This document shows, one piece after another, positions 48,376 through 59,022 of a stretch of DNA of 64,000 nucleotides. Origin of the DNA: Pyronema omphalodes (Eukaryota > Ascomycota > Pezizomycetes > Pezizales > Pyronemataceae); NCBI GenBank assembly GCA_024516155.1, contig JAJJXM010000021.1, positions 248,001-312,000 on the forward strand, written 5' to 3'. Every line of letters begins with the position of its first letter. Positions within the stretch are counted from its first letter, which is position 1. Below the pieces are notes generated by a model. That model saw nothing but the letters and a program-made list of their open reading frames with translations, had not been told where the DNA came from and made no database searches. Position numbers and translations under genes: made by a program.

Positions 48376-50065
48376 ATGCCCCGAGTTCCAACTAAAGTCG
48401 TTCAACCCACAGAATCAGACGAAGAAGACGACTTCGATTATGAAGATTTTAGTGAAGACGATAGCCCTGGCGTATGGCGCCCTTTAAATAAGCTGGGTGA
48501 AATGCACTGGCATCGCCGGTGCATCAGCGATTTGTACGGTACGTATGTCATCATTACAATGCTTTTGATCTCTTACCAATGCGAAAATAGAAATGATGAA
48601 TACGCCATGGTTAGATTTGAACCCGGATTATCAACGTGGTGTAATCTGGGGACCAGAGAGAATGTCGAAATTGATCCACTCGTTGATGGCTGGGTACTAC
48701 GTACCCCCGCTTATTTTCAACGTCAAAAGAGTCACCGGAGATGATGGCATTGTCAGGTTTCAAAGAATCTCTATTGACGGGAAACAGCGGTTGTCATCAA
48801 TCCGTAGTTTTGTCGAGGGAGATATACCGTGCCTTGATAGCAAAAATCGGAAATGGTGGTATGCGGATTCTCCTAATGCTAGGGGCAAGAGGAACCTTTT
48901 ACCCGAGAAGGCCAGAAGGGATTTCTTGAAGACAGAGCTTCTCTGTGCAGAATATTCTGATCTTGATCGGGTGCAAGAAGAAGAGATGTTTTCCCGTGTA
49001 CAACTTGGTGTACCCCTAACCCCGGCCGAGAAACTTCGTGCTACAACCGGACCATGGCAAATGTTTGCAACAGAGCTTCAAAAGAAATTCTCGGACCTGA
49101 TAACTGGTGTTATCGACGATAAACGGGCTAAGGGATTCCAACTTATTCTCTCGGTGTTTTACCAAATCGTCTATCCTAATTCAGGATGTGTATATGGTGC
49201 TACACAGCTGGGGAAGTTCTGCAAAAATGTCACATTGACTCCAGAACTGCATGAAATCGTCACGGGTGTCTTCAAGCGGTATCAAGAAGTCTATCATGAA
49301 TTCCCACATACCTTTGAAGACCAGGAGTATGCCCATTGTAGGAAATATTCCCCGTTGGAGTTTCTTGGTATGACAGTGCTGATACACCGCTACCCGACAC
49401 ACACCATCAAGGAATTATCTCGCGACATACTAACGGTTCGTAAAATGCTCCGGGAATGCAATAAGGAGTTGAGAATGAATAGTTCAACCTGGAAATCCTT
49501 CATGGACACGTTAGCGAAATATGATGCTTCTCAGGCAGCACTACATAACCAATCTCAGAGGCAACGCAGCGCCAATCTATTTGGTTCCGCAGCCGAAGGA
49601 TCTGTAGCCCTAGGAATCAATACTGCTTCGTCACCCGCTGGACCAGCCGATGTATCGACGATCGATGCAAATGGGTATTCTACTCAATCGCCTACCGTCA
49701 ATACGTCTTGGAACCCAGGCAACAGTGCCTTCAACTTGTCTTCACTGCGTCCTTTCTCACATAGTGGATCAGGATCACCAATTTCACCATATTTTACCCC
49801 GCAGCAACAGTTCCCCCAACCGACAACTCAGGAAACACACCAACTATCAACACCTACGATGCCATCCGCGATGCGCATAGCTCCTCCTGCTCCAATGGCT
49901 CAAGTTGCACCCGTTCCGCCAATGGACCCCAGTGCCTCTCCTGCGTTATCAAGTAATCAGAAATTCCCGTCACGGTCTAAATCGGGTTCTACGAAAGCGC
50001 CTGCTACGAAGAGATTGCAAAATCCTGGTCCTAAACCTGTAATAAAACGAGAAAAGAATCCCTAA
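48376..50065 (+). CDS. DUF262 (GmrSD N-terminal-like) protein
   Basis: Exons 48376-48538 and 48591-50065 join across a 52-nt intron (GTACGT...AAATAG) into 545 residues. After an acidic N-terminus (about 11-30), residues 40-330 form the DUF262 domain. It has N-P-D-Y-Q-R (65-70) and the signature I-D-G-K-Q-R-L (D117-R121), a variant of the DGQQR motif shared with the nucleotidase subunit of bacterial GmrSD-type restriction enzymes and ParB-like proteins. The intron falls between the leading helix and the N-P-D-Y-Q-R segment, and splicing is needed to join them. The C-terminal 200 residues are Pro/Ser/Thr-rich and disordered, ending in a basic tail with K-S-G-S-T-K-A-P and K-R-E-K-N-P. No HNH nuclease half is seen. 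The cellular role of fungal DUF262 proteins is unknown to me. Confidence 0.85.
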
Positions 50066-50152
50066 ATGAAGGAATTCTTTTCTTTTCTCTTGGCTACAGA
50101 AAAAAAACATATATAAAATTGGTGGTGGGGGGAGGGTGTTTGTGTTTGTGTT

Positions 50153-50190
<38 letters not shown>

Positions 50191-51420
50191 TTCCTTTTTA
50201 AATACCCTTTCAGTAGTACTAAATAAACCAACCATGTCTGATGTGATTCAACGTGGTTTGATGAATATTTGTTCTGTTTTTTTTTTTTTCCCTATTGGGC
50301 AAAAAGTAATATGTCTATTCAGCCCCGTTATGTTATGTTTTGGAATTGGTGTTTGTGTTTGTGTTTGTGTTGTTTTTGGGAATACCTATTTGGCGTTCTT
50401 TTTTTTTTTTTTTTTTGTAATGATGAGTTCATGATTAGAGAAAAAGAATGTAAAAAAAACTAATGTAAAAAAAACAATGTAAAAAAAAAGAATGTGGAAC
50501 CTCATCCACATAGAAAAGAATACGTGTTTGAGTATATATTGTGGTCTGTGTATTATGTATACCAATTACTATTGTGTTGTTATTGCATACGAAATTGAAT
50601 AGAATAAAGTACTCCCAATTCTACTCTCAAGAACTCCGTCGGGAAGCGAATATATATGCCTTAAAACAATCACCCCCGAGGTGGGAGAAGGGGTTCCAAA
50701 AAAGTAAATTCGATATACATAACCATAGCACATAAAAACAAAAACAGGAATAGCAACCCACATAAAAATGCTATACCAATATCCATATCTATTTATCCAT
50801 GCCAACCTATAATCACAAGATGTCCATATCTCTGCAACCCGGGGGTGCAGTGGGGTGGGGGGGGGGGGGGGGGGTGAAATATGAGGGGTTTGACCCCACC
50901 CTCTCATCTGAGAAAACCCACCTGTGATATCAACCTTCCCATTATCGAACCATTAACACTAAAACTCCAAACCCCAAACTCTATAACCCGAAAACCCCGA
51001 AACTCAAAAACCTAAGAATCCGTGTGATAGTTTATGACTACCCACTCCATTCCATCCATCCCCTCTATCCCCTCCGTTCTCTGAAAATCAAAACATCAAT
51101 TATCAGCGTTAGATTATGTATATATGTATATGATATGTCGAAAGCTATTGTATGCAGATTTATATGCACAAAGTTTCAGCATTTTCTTACGGGTATTCTA
51201 GTACACTGTGAAACCCTCAATTCCCATACAAAAACCGTCGGGATCGCGGCCGGTACCCTTCTACAGTGGTTATTCTTATAGATAGTACCCTTATAAACCG
51301 AGTCGACTGTATTATTCGTTCATTCATTTCAATGTTAGCTGCCTGTGAGAATATCGGTTGATGTATTAGAAATCGATGTCTCGGAAGGTGCGGTTTAATT
51401 TAGGACGTTGGTCGGCTGAG
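50066..51420. other. Intergenic region with microsatellites
   Basis: No gene. It contains a TGTTTG repeat followed by a TG repeat (about 50137-50189), T runs at about 50277 and 50399, TGTAAAAAAAAC-type repeats near 50450-50490, and a run of 18 G at 50857-50874. Confidence 0.6.
50137..50189. repeat. GT-rich microsatellite
   Basis: Tandem TGTTTG units grade into about 15 copies of TG, just after the DUF262 gene. A shorter copy of the TGTTTG pattern recurs at about 50346-50370. Confidence 0.95.
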
Positions 51421-51451
51421 CACCTATTCACAAAACGGCGAAATCCGGAGA

Positions 51452-51461
51452 TTTAAAATGG
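51452..51461. repeat. 10-bp target duplication, left
   Basis: TTTAAAATGG, identical to 51987-51996. It lies inside the ankyrin coding frame, so the pre-insertion sequence can be read across it. Confidence 0.85.
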
Positions 51462-51986
51462 GAGCAAAGGTCTACAATGCCCGTCTAAACACTAATAAGT
51501 TTCAAAATACCCAAAAGTCTATAATACCCACACCAAAAATTTGAAAAAAATTACTAATGCTTATCTGCGGCTAAGAAGAGGCTAATACCGTGAGCGCGCA
51601 GAGAAAGTTAGGTAAGGCCACTGCGAATGGAGAGCGCACCCAAGAGGAAAGCATGCAAAAATGAATAACGTGCCTGAATTTGAAAGAACGCGTAAATGAA
51701 TAGCACATACAGATTAAGTGCACAAATTTGAGGAGGATTGGATAATAAGTGGTTTGCGATCGAGACGGTATGGGTAAGGAGAGGCGCTGGATGTGAAGAG
51801 ACGCGCTGGATGTGAGGAGAAGTGCTGAGTGTGGGGAGACGTGCGCCCGCAGAGATGCGCACAACAAGCATTCTCGGCCACAGATAGGCATTAGTAATTC
51901 TTTGAATTTTTTGGTGTGGGTATTATAGACTTTTTGGGTAATAAGAAACTTATTAGGTTTTGGACGGGCATTGTAGACCTTTGCTC
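51462..51986. mobile_element. MULE-like MITE (525 bp) inside the ankyrin paralog
   Basis: The ends GAGCAAAGGTCTACAATGCC and its inverse are identical, and the inverted repeats extend about 110 bp with scattered differences (left 51462 to about 51571, right about 51877 to 51986). A 10-bp duplication TTTAAAATGG flanks both sides (an 11-bp reading is possible). Long inverted repeats plus a 9-11 bp duplication are characteristic of Mutator-like elements. The middle 300 bp has no transposase, only short repeats such as GCGCTGGATGTGA. It is non-autonomous; an autonomous partner would be expected elsewhere. Confidence 0.88.
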
Positions 51987-51996
51987 TTTAAAATGG
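51987..51996. repeat. 10-bp target duplication, right
   Basis: Second copy of TTTAAAATGG. Confidence 0.85.
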
Positions 51997-52857
51997 GCTA
52001 CACTACTTCTAGAGTCCGGTTGTGATCCCCTTGCTATAACCAAAGACCTAGATAAATTGCAGCCATTACACATAGCAGCGAAAACTGGCCATGCCGAAGT
52101 TGCGACTGTACCTCTTCAACAGCTGACAGTCGATATTAATTCAACATATGGAAGATTCGCCAAGTCAGCATTATTCTGGGCATGCAAATTCCGCCATGAC
52201 GACCTTGCACGACTGTTGCTCAAACGAATGGATGTTAACGTTAATTTTAAATACAATCAGGGACAAACTGTCCTCATACGGTCATGTCAGCATGGCCACG
52301 AAGGTTTTATCAAGATTTTATTTGCTCGAGCCGATGTCGAGGTCGATGCGGAGGATATATCGGGAAAGACGGCGCTCATGTGGGCATGCGCAAAAGGTCA
52401 CGATAGTGTTGTCAAGCTGTTGCTTGGTCGAGGTGATGTTATGGTTGAGCAAAAGGATAAAGATGGGAAGACGACGCTCATGTGGGTGTGCGTGTATGGC
52501 CGTGAAGGTGTTGTCGAGCTGCTACTTGCTCGAGACGATGTTAAGGCCAATGCGAAGGATACAAATTTGGGACAGCCAGCGCTCATTTTGGCATGCGAAA
52601 ACAATCACGAAGGTGTTGTCAAGCTGCTACTTGCTCGAGACGATGTTGAGGTCAACGCGAAGGATATCATGTTGGGAAAGTCAGCGCTCATGTGGGCATG
52701 TGAAATGGGTCGCAAAGATGTTGTCAAACTGCTACTTGCCCGGGACGATGTTGAGGTTTATGAAAAGAATAAAAATGGAAAAACGACGCTAGAATTAGCA
52801 ACTCCATCTTGCAAAAAAGAAAGTGAAAAACATATTATCAGTTTAGTTTGTAAATAA

Positions 52858-53374
52858 GGGGAGCGTTTCATAGATATTGTTTTTTCTTGTAAAACTAGCT
52901 TAACTTAGCATAGATGAATTTTATGTACGAAGATCTCACATTTAGCTTGTGCTGCGCTAAGCAAAGCCTCCATATATCGCTAATGACAAAAAGGCTTCAT
53001 TTTTCCCTGTGGTCGTCATTCCGAAGGTTGGTCATACACGAAACAACAATGCTAATTCTAGTCTAAACCTGTAAATTTGAGGATAGTAATCCAGAATGAA
53101 TATGGTAACTCGACAATCATGGGCCATATCTGGAGAATAAATCGAGAGTTAACAGAGCTCAGAATGTATAGACCAGATGAAAACCGATATGATGAAGAAT
53201 GGGAGCTGTAGATCCAAAACCTAACGCACAGTCTGGGGTGGATCTCAATGGAACCCTGAGGTAACGGGCAAGTGCTCGAAATCGTTAACCACCAAGTTGG
53301 TAACTAAAATAAGTGGGACAGCCCAAGGCGGCGTCACAGTTGATCACTCATCTTCAATAGCAACGAGTGACGAT
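52858..53374. other. Intergenic region
   Basis: 517 bp between the ankyrin remnant and the second MITE; nothing recognised. Confidence 0.4.
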
Positions 53375-53778
53375 CAGTGGAGGACTTCCCATCGCTCTAT
53401 TGGACCCCTATAGAAGCAACTTTTTGCATTTTGGGCCAATAGAGCGGGGTGTCTATAGCTGTATAGAACGGGCGTATAGATAGGGGGGGTCGACCCCCCC
53501 TATCTATAGGAATTGTCTATTGATGTTCTATACATAGAAACATTTCGCTTCTATGCATTTGGCCCTACAAACGCGACGTGAAGAGATTTACGCGCTAAGA
53601 CGGGTGTTATCCGCACTTCAGTTTAGCAGCCACGCTAACCCGTGATCTAGCGACTAGCGAGTGGGCTAAAAGCTATATGTAGAACGTTGAGCCGTACTGA
53701 AGGGAAGTCGTCCCTTCTATTGACGTCCTATAGCTATAGAACTCCTGCTCTAATAGAGCGAGGGGAAGTCCTCCAGTG
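53375..53778. mobile_element. Second MITE with terminal inverted repeats and a central palindrome
   Basis: GAGGACTTCCC at 53380-53390 is inverted as GGGAAGTCCTC at 53763-53773. The match extends inward with few changes (left ATCGCTCTATTGGA, right inverse CTCGCTCTATTAGA). CAGTG lies directly outside both ends (53375-53379 and 53774-53778). This can be read either as a 5-bp target duplication or as part of a hAT-like CAGTGG end. The core contains more TATAG-rich inverted segments and a 34-bp perfect palindrome. No ORF of transposase size. Confidence 0.75.
53475..53508. repeat. Perfect 34-bp palindrome
   Basis: The half TATAGATAGGGGGGGTC is followed at once by its exact reverse complement, with no spacer (centre between 53491 and 53492, at a GTCGAC SalI-type core). 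It sits within the second MITE and could extrude a cruciform or fold as a hairpin in a transcript. Confidence 0.97.
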
Positions 53779-56700
53779 TCCCCGAAGTGGAGCGACGGTG
53801 AATGCCTCGCCTCTTCCTATTAGTGCCTGTATTTACTGGATGCCTACAAGTTCTGTTATTAATGCATTATTCTGGTAAATTTTTCTGATGGGTACTGTGT
53901 TTTAATTCGTCACAATTGTCGGTGGCTTTTGATCTTCATCTGTTTAACTGTACGGAATCAAACGTGCGTTCATTTCGCAACAAAGGTTTTCTAGCGGATT
54001 ATCTGATTTTCTTTACGGCATAAACCATCGTTATACTTAGCCTTGTGGTAATCAAGGCTAGAATTGTGTTAAGAAAGTGTGATATTATCGAGAGATGGCT
54101 CAGAACATTCAGCAGTTCCAATTTTTCTAACTTTATTCTTTGAATATGCCGATCTAAATTGTAATTTCCACTGCAGATCTAATTCAGTGTCGAGAAGAAA
54201 TGTCTTTTATTTTCAAAGTCAAAAATTGTGGTTTCTATTGCCAGTGTGCTATAGTAGCTAAGAGTGAAATCTTTTGTAAAATTCTTCGTCGTCCATACAA
54301 ATATTCATCGCAATTTATGTTTTCAGTCCGGTACGTTTGAAAAATACCTCCATCATGAACCCAAGAGCATAAAAATGTATCGAGTTGACTTGCCGGGCCA
54401 GCGCATAAACTTGAAACATCGAAGATTACACTAAGTAATATGTAACTTAGAGATAGAGATGTTAATTCAAAATTAAGGCGCTTTAATACTACCCGGGGTA
54501 TTATGAATTTCTACAATGCAGACTGGGAATAAACTCCTTTCTAGTGTGCCTACGGTGCGTATTCTTTTTAGAACATGATGTGCTGTAGGACTTTATTCTT
54601 TGTAGGGCTTTATTCACTGTAGGATTTTACCTCATAAAAACACTTTTGCAGTGGAACTGCCTTTCCCCACCACCGGCGAAACCCTAAGCCCTGTCTTGGC
54701 ATAGAAATTGAAGCCATGTAGCAAGAGTGAGCTATATTACGGTCTATGCTTTAGCCGCAGATCAGTCGGTTAATTCTGGGCCTCGCTTTCTCAGAGAGCC
54801 CACCTCTTCTAACGAAGCCACTAACGCACGCGCGAATCACCCCACTTGACCGCAGGCATCAGCCCAGCCAGCGATGCCAGCGATGCCAGCGAATGCGAAC
54901 GCGGAGGCGAAGGAAGAGAAGGAGAATGGTGAAGGAACAGAGTTCATTTCCTTGGCGACCGAGGAATTTGTGAGCAGTTCTCGCGTTGGACCGACACGCT
55001 GGGGAAGTCCTCGAGGATCCGGTAACTCAAGCACGAAGGGATTATCGTCAGGAACGGATACAATCACCAGGAACGTGAAGGATGATTTGATATCGCTACC
55101 GGATACGGATATGGATGGTGATGGTACTGTTTCAGTATTCAGTTATCACTGATTGTTGGCGGTAACGACGGAAGCGACGTGTGAGGAGCCAAGACGTGTA
55201 ATGACGACAACCCGGATGCTGGGACTTAGTTTGTACGCTGGGAGATTTGGTTTCTCGGTTCTTGGTTCTGGGAATAGCATGATAGAAAATGCTAATACAC
55301 CTTGCTGTTGCTTGAAGTTCCGAATGCTGAGTACCGTTATCTTCACCTTCCAGGATATCTTCTAGATACGTGAGTTATTTTGACCTTTCATGTACGATTG
55401 ATTTCAAAGACTTGAAAAGCCTTGCAAAGTATTGGCTTAGACCATTTATGCTGACACGCAGAAGCGATATCTTGGATAATCCACAACTTCCCCTCTGGAT
55501 CCTGAGATAGTACGAGTCTTTGAAGCTATCATGGGAAAATCTAACTGAGTTACCAAATCCTCACCGAATTCCTCTGATCTAGTTCTGGACCCCGGACTTC
55601 CCGGTAACGAGTGATAAGGCGTGATATATCGCGTGGGGGTCCCCACTGTTTTGTACCACGACACCCTGTCTGCATATCGTACGAACCTTGATGTACTGGT
55701 CAACAAGGCACAACATCACCACTAGTCTGGGTCTCGATAGGGTCTTATCACTTCTACAAGCGAATCCTCACAAATAAAGGCAAATGGGATGTATCTGGTA
55801 CTTTCCATAGGCTCGCGTAAACGAGGGCTCGTGGACCCTGTCGATCCTTTCCCCACCCCCCCATAATCATGGAATTTTCCAAAAATATTCGCTAAGCAAC
55901 GAGTAATAGAGTTTCTCAAGTTTCTTTGACTTCGTCTAGCTTTTCCGCAAATTTCTTTCAATGTGCGTCGGGAATCGCACGTTCCGGCGATCATTGCACG
56001 GAATGCAGGTGGTGGAAGGGGAATGCAAGCTAGACATACACACCCTGTGCCCCTTGCGCCCGATATCGCGGATAACCACCTTCACCTTCACCATTGTTGT
56101 TTTGATGGCTGAAAGAGGAGAAATTTCGATGTCTACGTATTCGTCCGACGTGCCAAATCGAATCCCGGGAAATCATCAGTTTGTGCTTTCCTGAGTTTCC
56201 TGTAAAGTTTGGACTTCCACAAGGCTGCAGAATTTAAAGCCCAAACATGACAGCTAGTTATTAATTCGCTTTTAATTTGTCTGCATGGCCGTAAATATCT
56301 GCTTACACCAGGTCTTTTCGGCTTAAGCCAACGGATAAAATCGATGTCCCTGGCTCGGGATCGGGACCAGGGGATACTCCCGGCCGTATTTGCAGATCCC
56401 TTCAAGACTAATTTATGGTTCGCCAGGATGACTACGAGCTGAATTCCAAGCTTCGGCAGTAGAAGTTTTGTCTACATAGGTAATGATAATGCTGGATGAT
56501 GGTTCAAATGGTGGCCAACAGCATGCAACAGCGGCAATTCAGGTGGACCGTATGTTTATTGCCAGGACCATATCACTACATAATCCAGGGGATCAGAGAC
56601 AACTGTTGTTCAACAGACGCAGGATTTTTGAATGGATAATGTAGTAGACGAGAGAGATGGGTCTGGATTTCAGAACTTGGGCTTTTTGGTACTGATACGC

Positions 56701-57554
56701 CAATTCATCGTAACGTCTATTTCCAGAGCAATATATCAGGAGAAGACCTTGCTAGACAACGCTTCTGCAGAACTATGCCGGCGGAAATTGGAGGGAAAAA
56801 AAACATTCTGAGAGATTCGTTAAATGTAGTTATTATTGGGCAAAAATTGGAGGACGATTGTTTCTGTCGCACAGACCCTGACAAGGCGGATTGTGTTTGT
56901 GCAAGTCCTGTGTATCTGAGACGAAATCGGCATGGTACTTACAGATTTATCCTCATTCTTTTCTGCAGCTGACAAGATAGTCGATTTTCCTATGTCCCAG
57001 ATCCTGAAAAGGCAGTCGCCAGCGCAGAATTTTAAGCGAAGGCAATTTCAAAGACTTTGCGCGTGGAGACCAGACCCGTGGCATGTGGCTCGAATTCTAT
57101 TGATATGACATATAGATAGACATCTACTGCTGAATTTCAGCTGGAGATGGACGACGATACTTATCGGATTGTATTACATCTGTAATAATTGTTTTTTGCT
57201 GTGCTTGTTAGTGTATCTGGGTTAGGTCTCTACCCCTACCGCCTAACCGACTACACACACAACAGGCAAGAAAGCAACTGCGCACGCTGTCTGAAACAAA
57301 AAAGTAGCTTTTCCTTTTTCAAAGGTCCTGCATCCATCTCCAGCCATATTGCACAAGCTCGCCGCAGTTGGAGCTGAGCCTCGCGTTTCCCTACACGACA
57401 AGCTTCACTCCTAGCTTTCCTTTCCATTCCCCACTTCCACCTCCACCCAAGAGTCGGCGTGATAATTTTTCCGCTGTATTGCTGCATCCGACCATCTATA
57501 CGGCTTCTTACTGTTGTTCTTTCTCACTGGCAGTCTTCAATCCTAATACACAAG
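53779..57554. other. Intergenic region with decayed coding remnants
   Basis: 3.8 kb with no supported gene. At 54840-55360 overlapping ORFs stay open on both strands (plus 54874-55152, minus 55346-55146 and 55160-54837), and the base composition is more GC-rich than around it. The minus-strand reading ends in an Ala/Gly-rich hydrophobic stretch. No family was recognised, so a decayed gene is only a possibility. The last 300 bp (57250-57554) are pyrimidine-rich and form the leader of the GH16 gene. Confidence 0.4.
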
Positions 57555-59022
57555 ATGTCCACATCACCGCCGACCGATGTCGGTGAGAGCGAAAGCGTTA
57601 AAGATACTCGACCTTCAACACCTTCCGTACCCGCAACACCACGAACCGTCGAATTCGCCGATCCGATTGCACCAGTTACAGACAGTGCACCATATGATTC
57701 GACAAGTTCGGTTCCGGGATCAACATCCGGGTTTTCGGCGAGGTTTTCGTCACAACCGAACCTTCGTGTACCGGGTCGATATTTCCATAGTAGAAGGGTC
57801 AAGAAGGGCACAGTATCAAAACCATGGCTAGCAAAAAAGGATCCTCGGGAAAAATGGGTGACCATAATACCATGCGCTGGACTGCTCGTTGGTGTTGGCA
57901 TATGCGTGATTTTGGTGTGGATGGGCTTGAAGTCGGTTGTCAATCACAAATACTGCCCGGTGCTTATGGAGGATTGGAGCAATGGTTTAGATGAGAGTAT
58001 TTGGACTAGAGAAGCGGAGGTCGGTGGATATGGGTTAGTCTCTTATCAAAATCCCCAATTAAAACATTTCTGCAGTCTTGGACTAATAATTCATCTGCAG
58101 AAACGGCCAATTCGAATATACCACGAAGGATGAGGAAAATTCCTACGTCAAAGATGGCGCACTACACATCAGGCCAACCTTACAGGACGAGAAGCTCATC
58201 ACGACAGACGGAGCTACGATTGACCTCATGAAAATGGGAATTTGCTCTTCCGATAAATGGTACAATTGCATTTCCACGACAAACACCACAAACGGCACTA
58301 TTGTCAATCCGGTTAAGTCCGCTCGCCTCAATACTAAGAAAGGTGCACATATCACCTACGGCAGAGTTGAGGTTACCGCCAAACTACCAGCCGGGTTATG
58401 GCTTTGGCCAGCTATTTGGATGATGCCTGTCGACGAAACATACGGACCATGGCCAGCATCCGGAGAAATTGATATTGCGGAAAGTCGAGGCAACCCGTCC
58501 GATTACCCACAAGGCGGAAATAATATCATTTCATCTACGCTTCACTGGGGTCCTGACGCGGCAAACAACGGATGGTGGAGAACTAACGTCAAACACAAGG
58601 CATTACATACCACCTTTTCTGACAAGTATCACACTTTTGGCCTCGAGTGGAGCGAGAATTACATCTTTACATACGTCAACTCCCGACTACAGACTGTGCT
58701 TTTCACAAACTTTAATCAGAGATTATGGGAGAGGGGTCAGTTCCCGTTGACAAATGCAAACGGAACTAAGTATATAGATCCGTGGGCTAAGACTGGAAAC
58801 AGAAATACCCCCTTCGATCATCCCTTCTACTTGATTCTTAACCTAGCAGTTGGTGGTACCAATGGCTGGTTTGAGAATGTGAAGCAGGGAAAGCCATGGG
58901 TGGATGGCAGCAAAACAGAGAGGAAAGATTTTTGGGACAAGCGCGAGGAATGGTACCCTACTTGGAAAGATAAAAGTGAGATGATTGTCAAAAGCGTAAA
59001 AATGTGGCAGCAATGTGGTTAA
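57555..59022 (+). CDS. GH16 family glucan-active protein, type II membrane
   Basis: Exons 57555-58033 and 58101-59022 (67-nt intron, GTTAGT...CTGCAG) give 466 residues; the junction restores G-Y-G-N-G-Q-F-E-Y. Residues 1-100 are a Ser/Thr/Pro-rich cytosolic tail ending in a basic cluster. A single transmembrane helix spans about 101-123, and the catalytic domain follows outside. The GH16 active site G-E-I-D-I-A-E is intact (E282, D284, E287), with A-I-W-M-M-P and N-L-A-V-G-G typical of beta-1,3-glucan-active members. By family it acts on beta-glucan at the cell surface, cleaving or transferring wall glucan; hydrolysis versus transglycosylation cannot be told. A second AG at 58075 in the intron is out of frame. 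Confidence 0.93.

Larger units (their letters stand above)
51421..52857 (+). pseudogene. Degenerate ankyrin gene interrupted by a MITE
   Basis: Upstream of the insertion, 51419-51461 encodes A-P-I-H-K-T-A-K-S-G-D-L-K-W, matching the first ankyrin unit of the gene at 33253-36746. Just before it a TGA replaces the expected Trp codon, and the preceding bases are two short of the intact frame. After the MITE the same frame resumes (K-W-A-T-L-L-L-E-S-G-C-D-P) and runs through about eight ankyrin units to a stop at 52857. The downstream part is open as a 313-residue ORF (51916-52857) whose first 24 residues come from the MITE. No zinc fingers or N-terminal domain are present. It is a truncated, probably dead paralog, though the chimeric ORF could still be expressed. 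Confidence 0.85.

Noticed and set aside
58034..58075. Earlier acceptor (TTTCTGCAG) in the GH16 intron
   Set aside because: Using it shifts the frame and loses the G-N-G-Q-F-E-Y segment; the acceptor at 58099-58100 keeps it.
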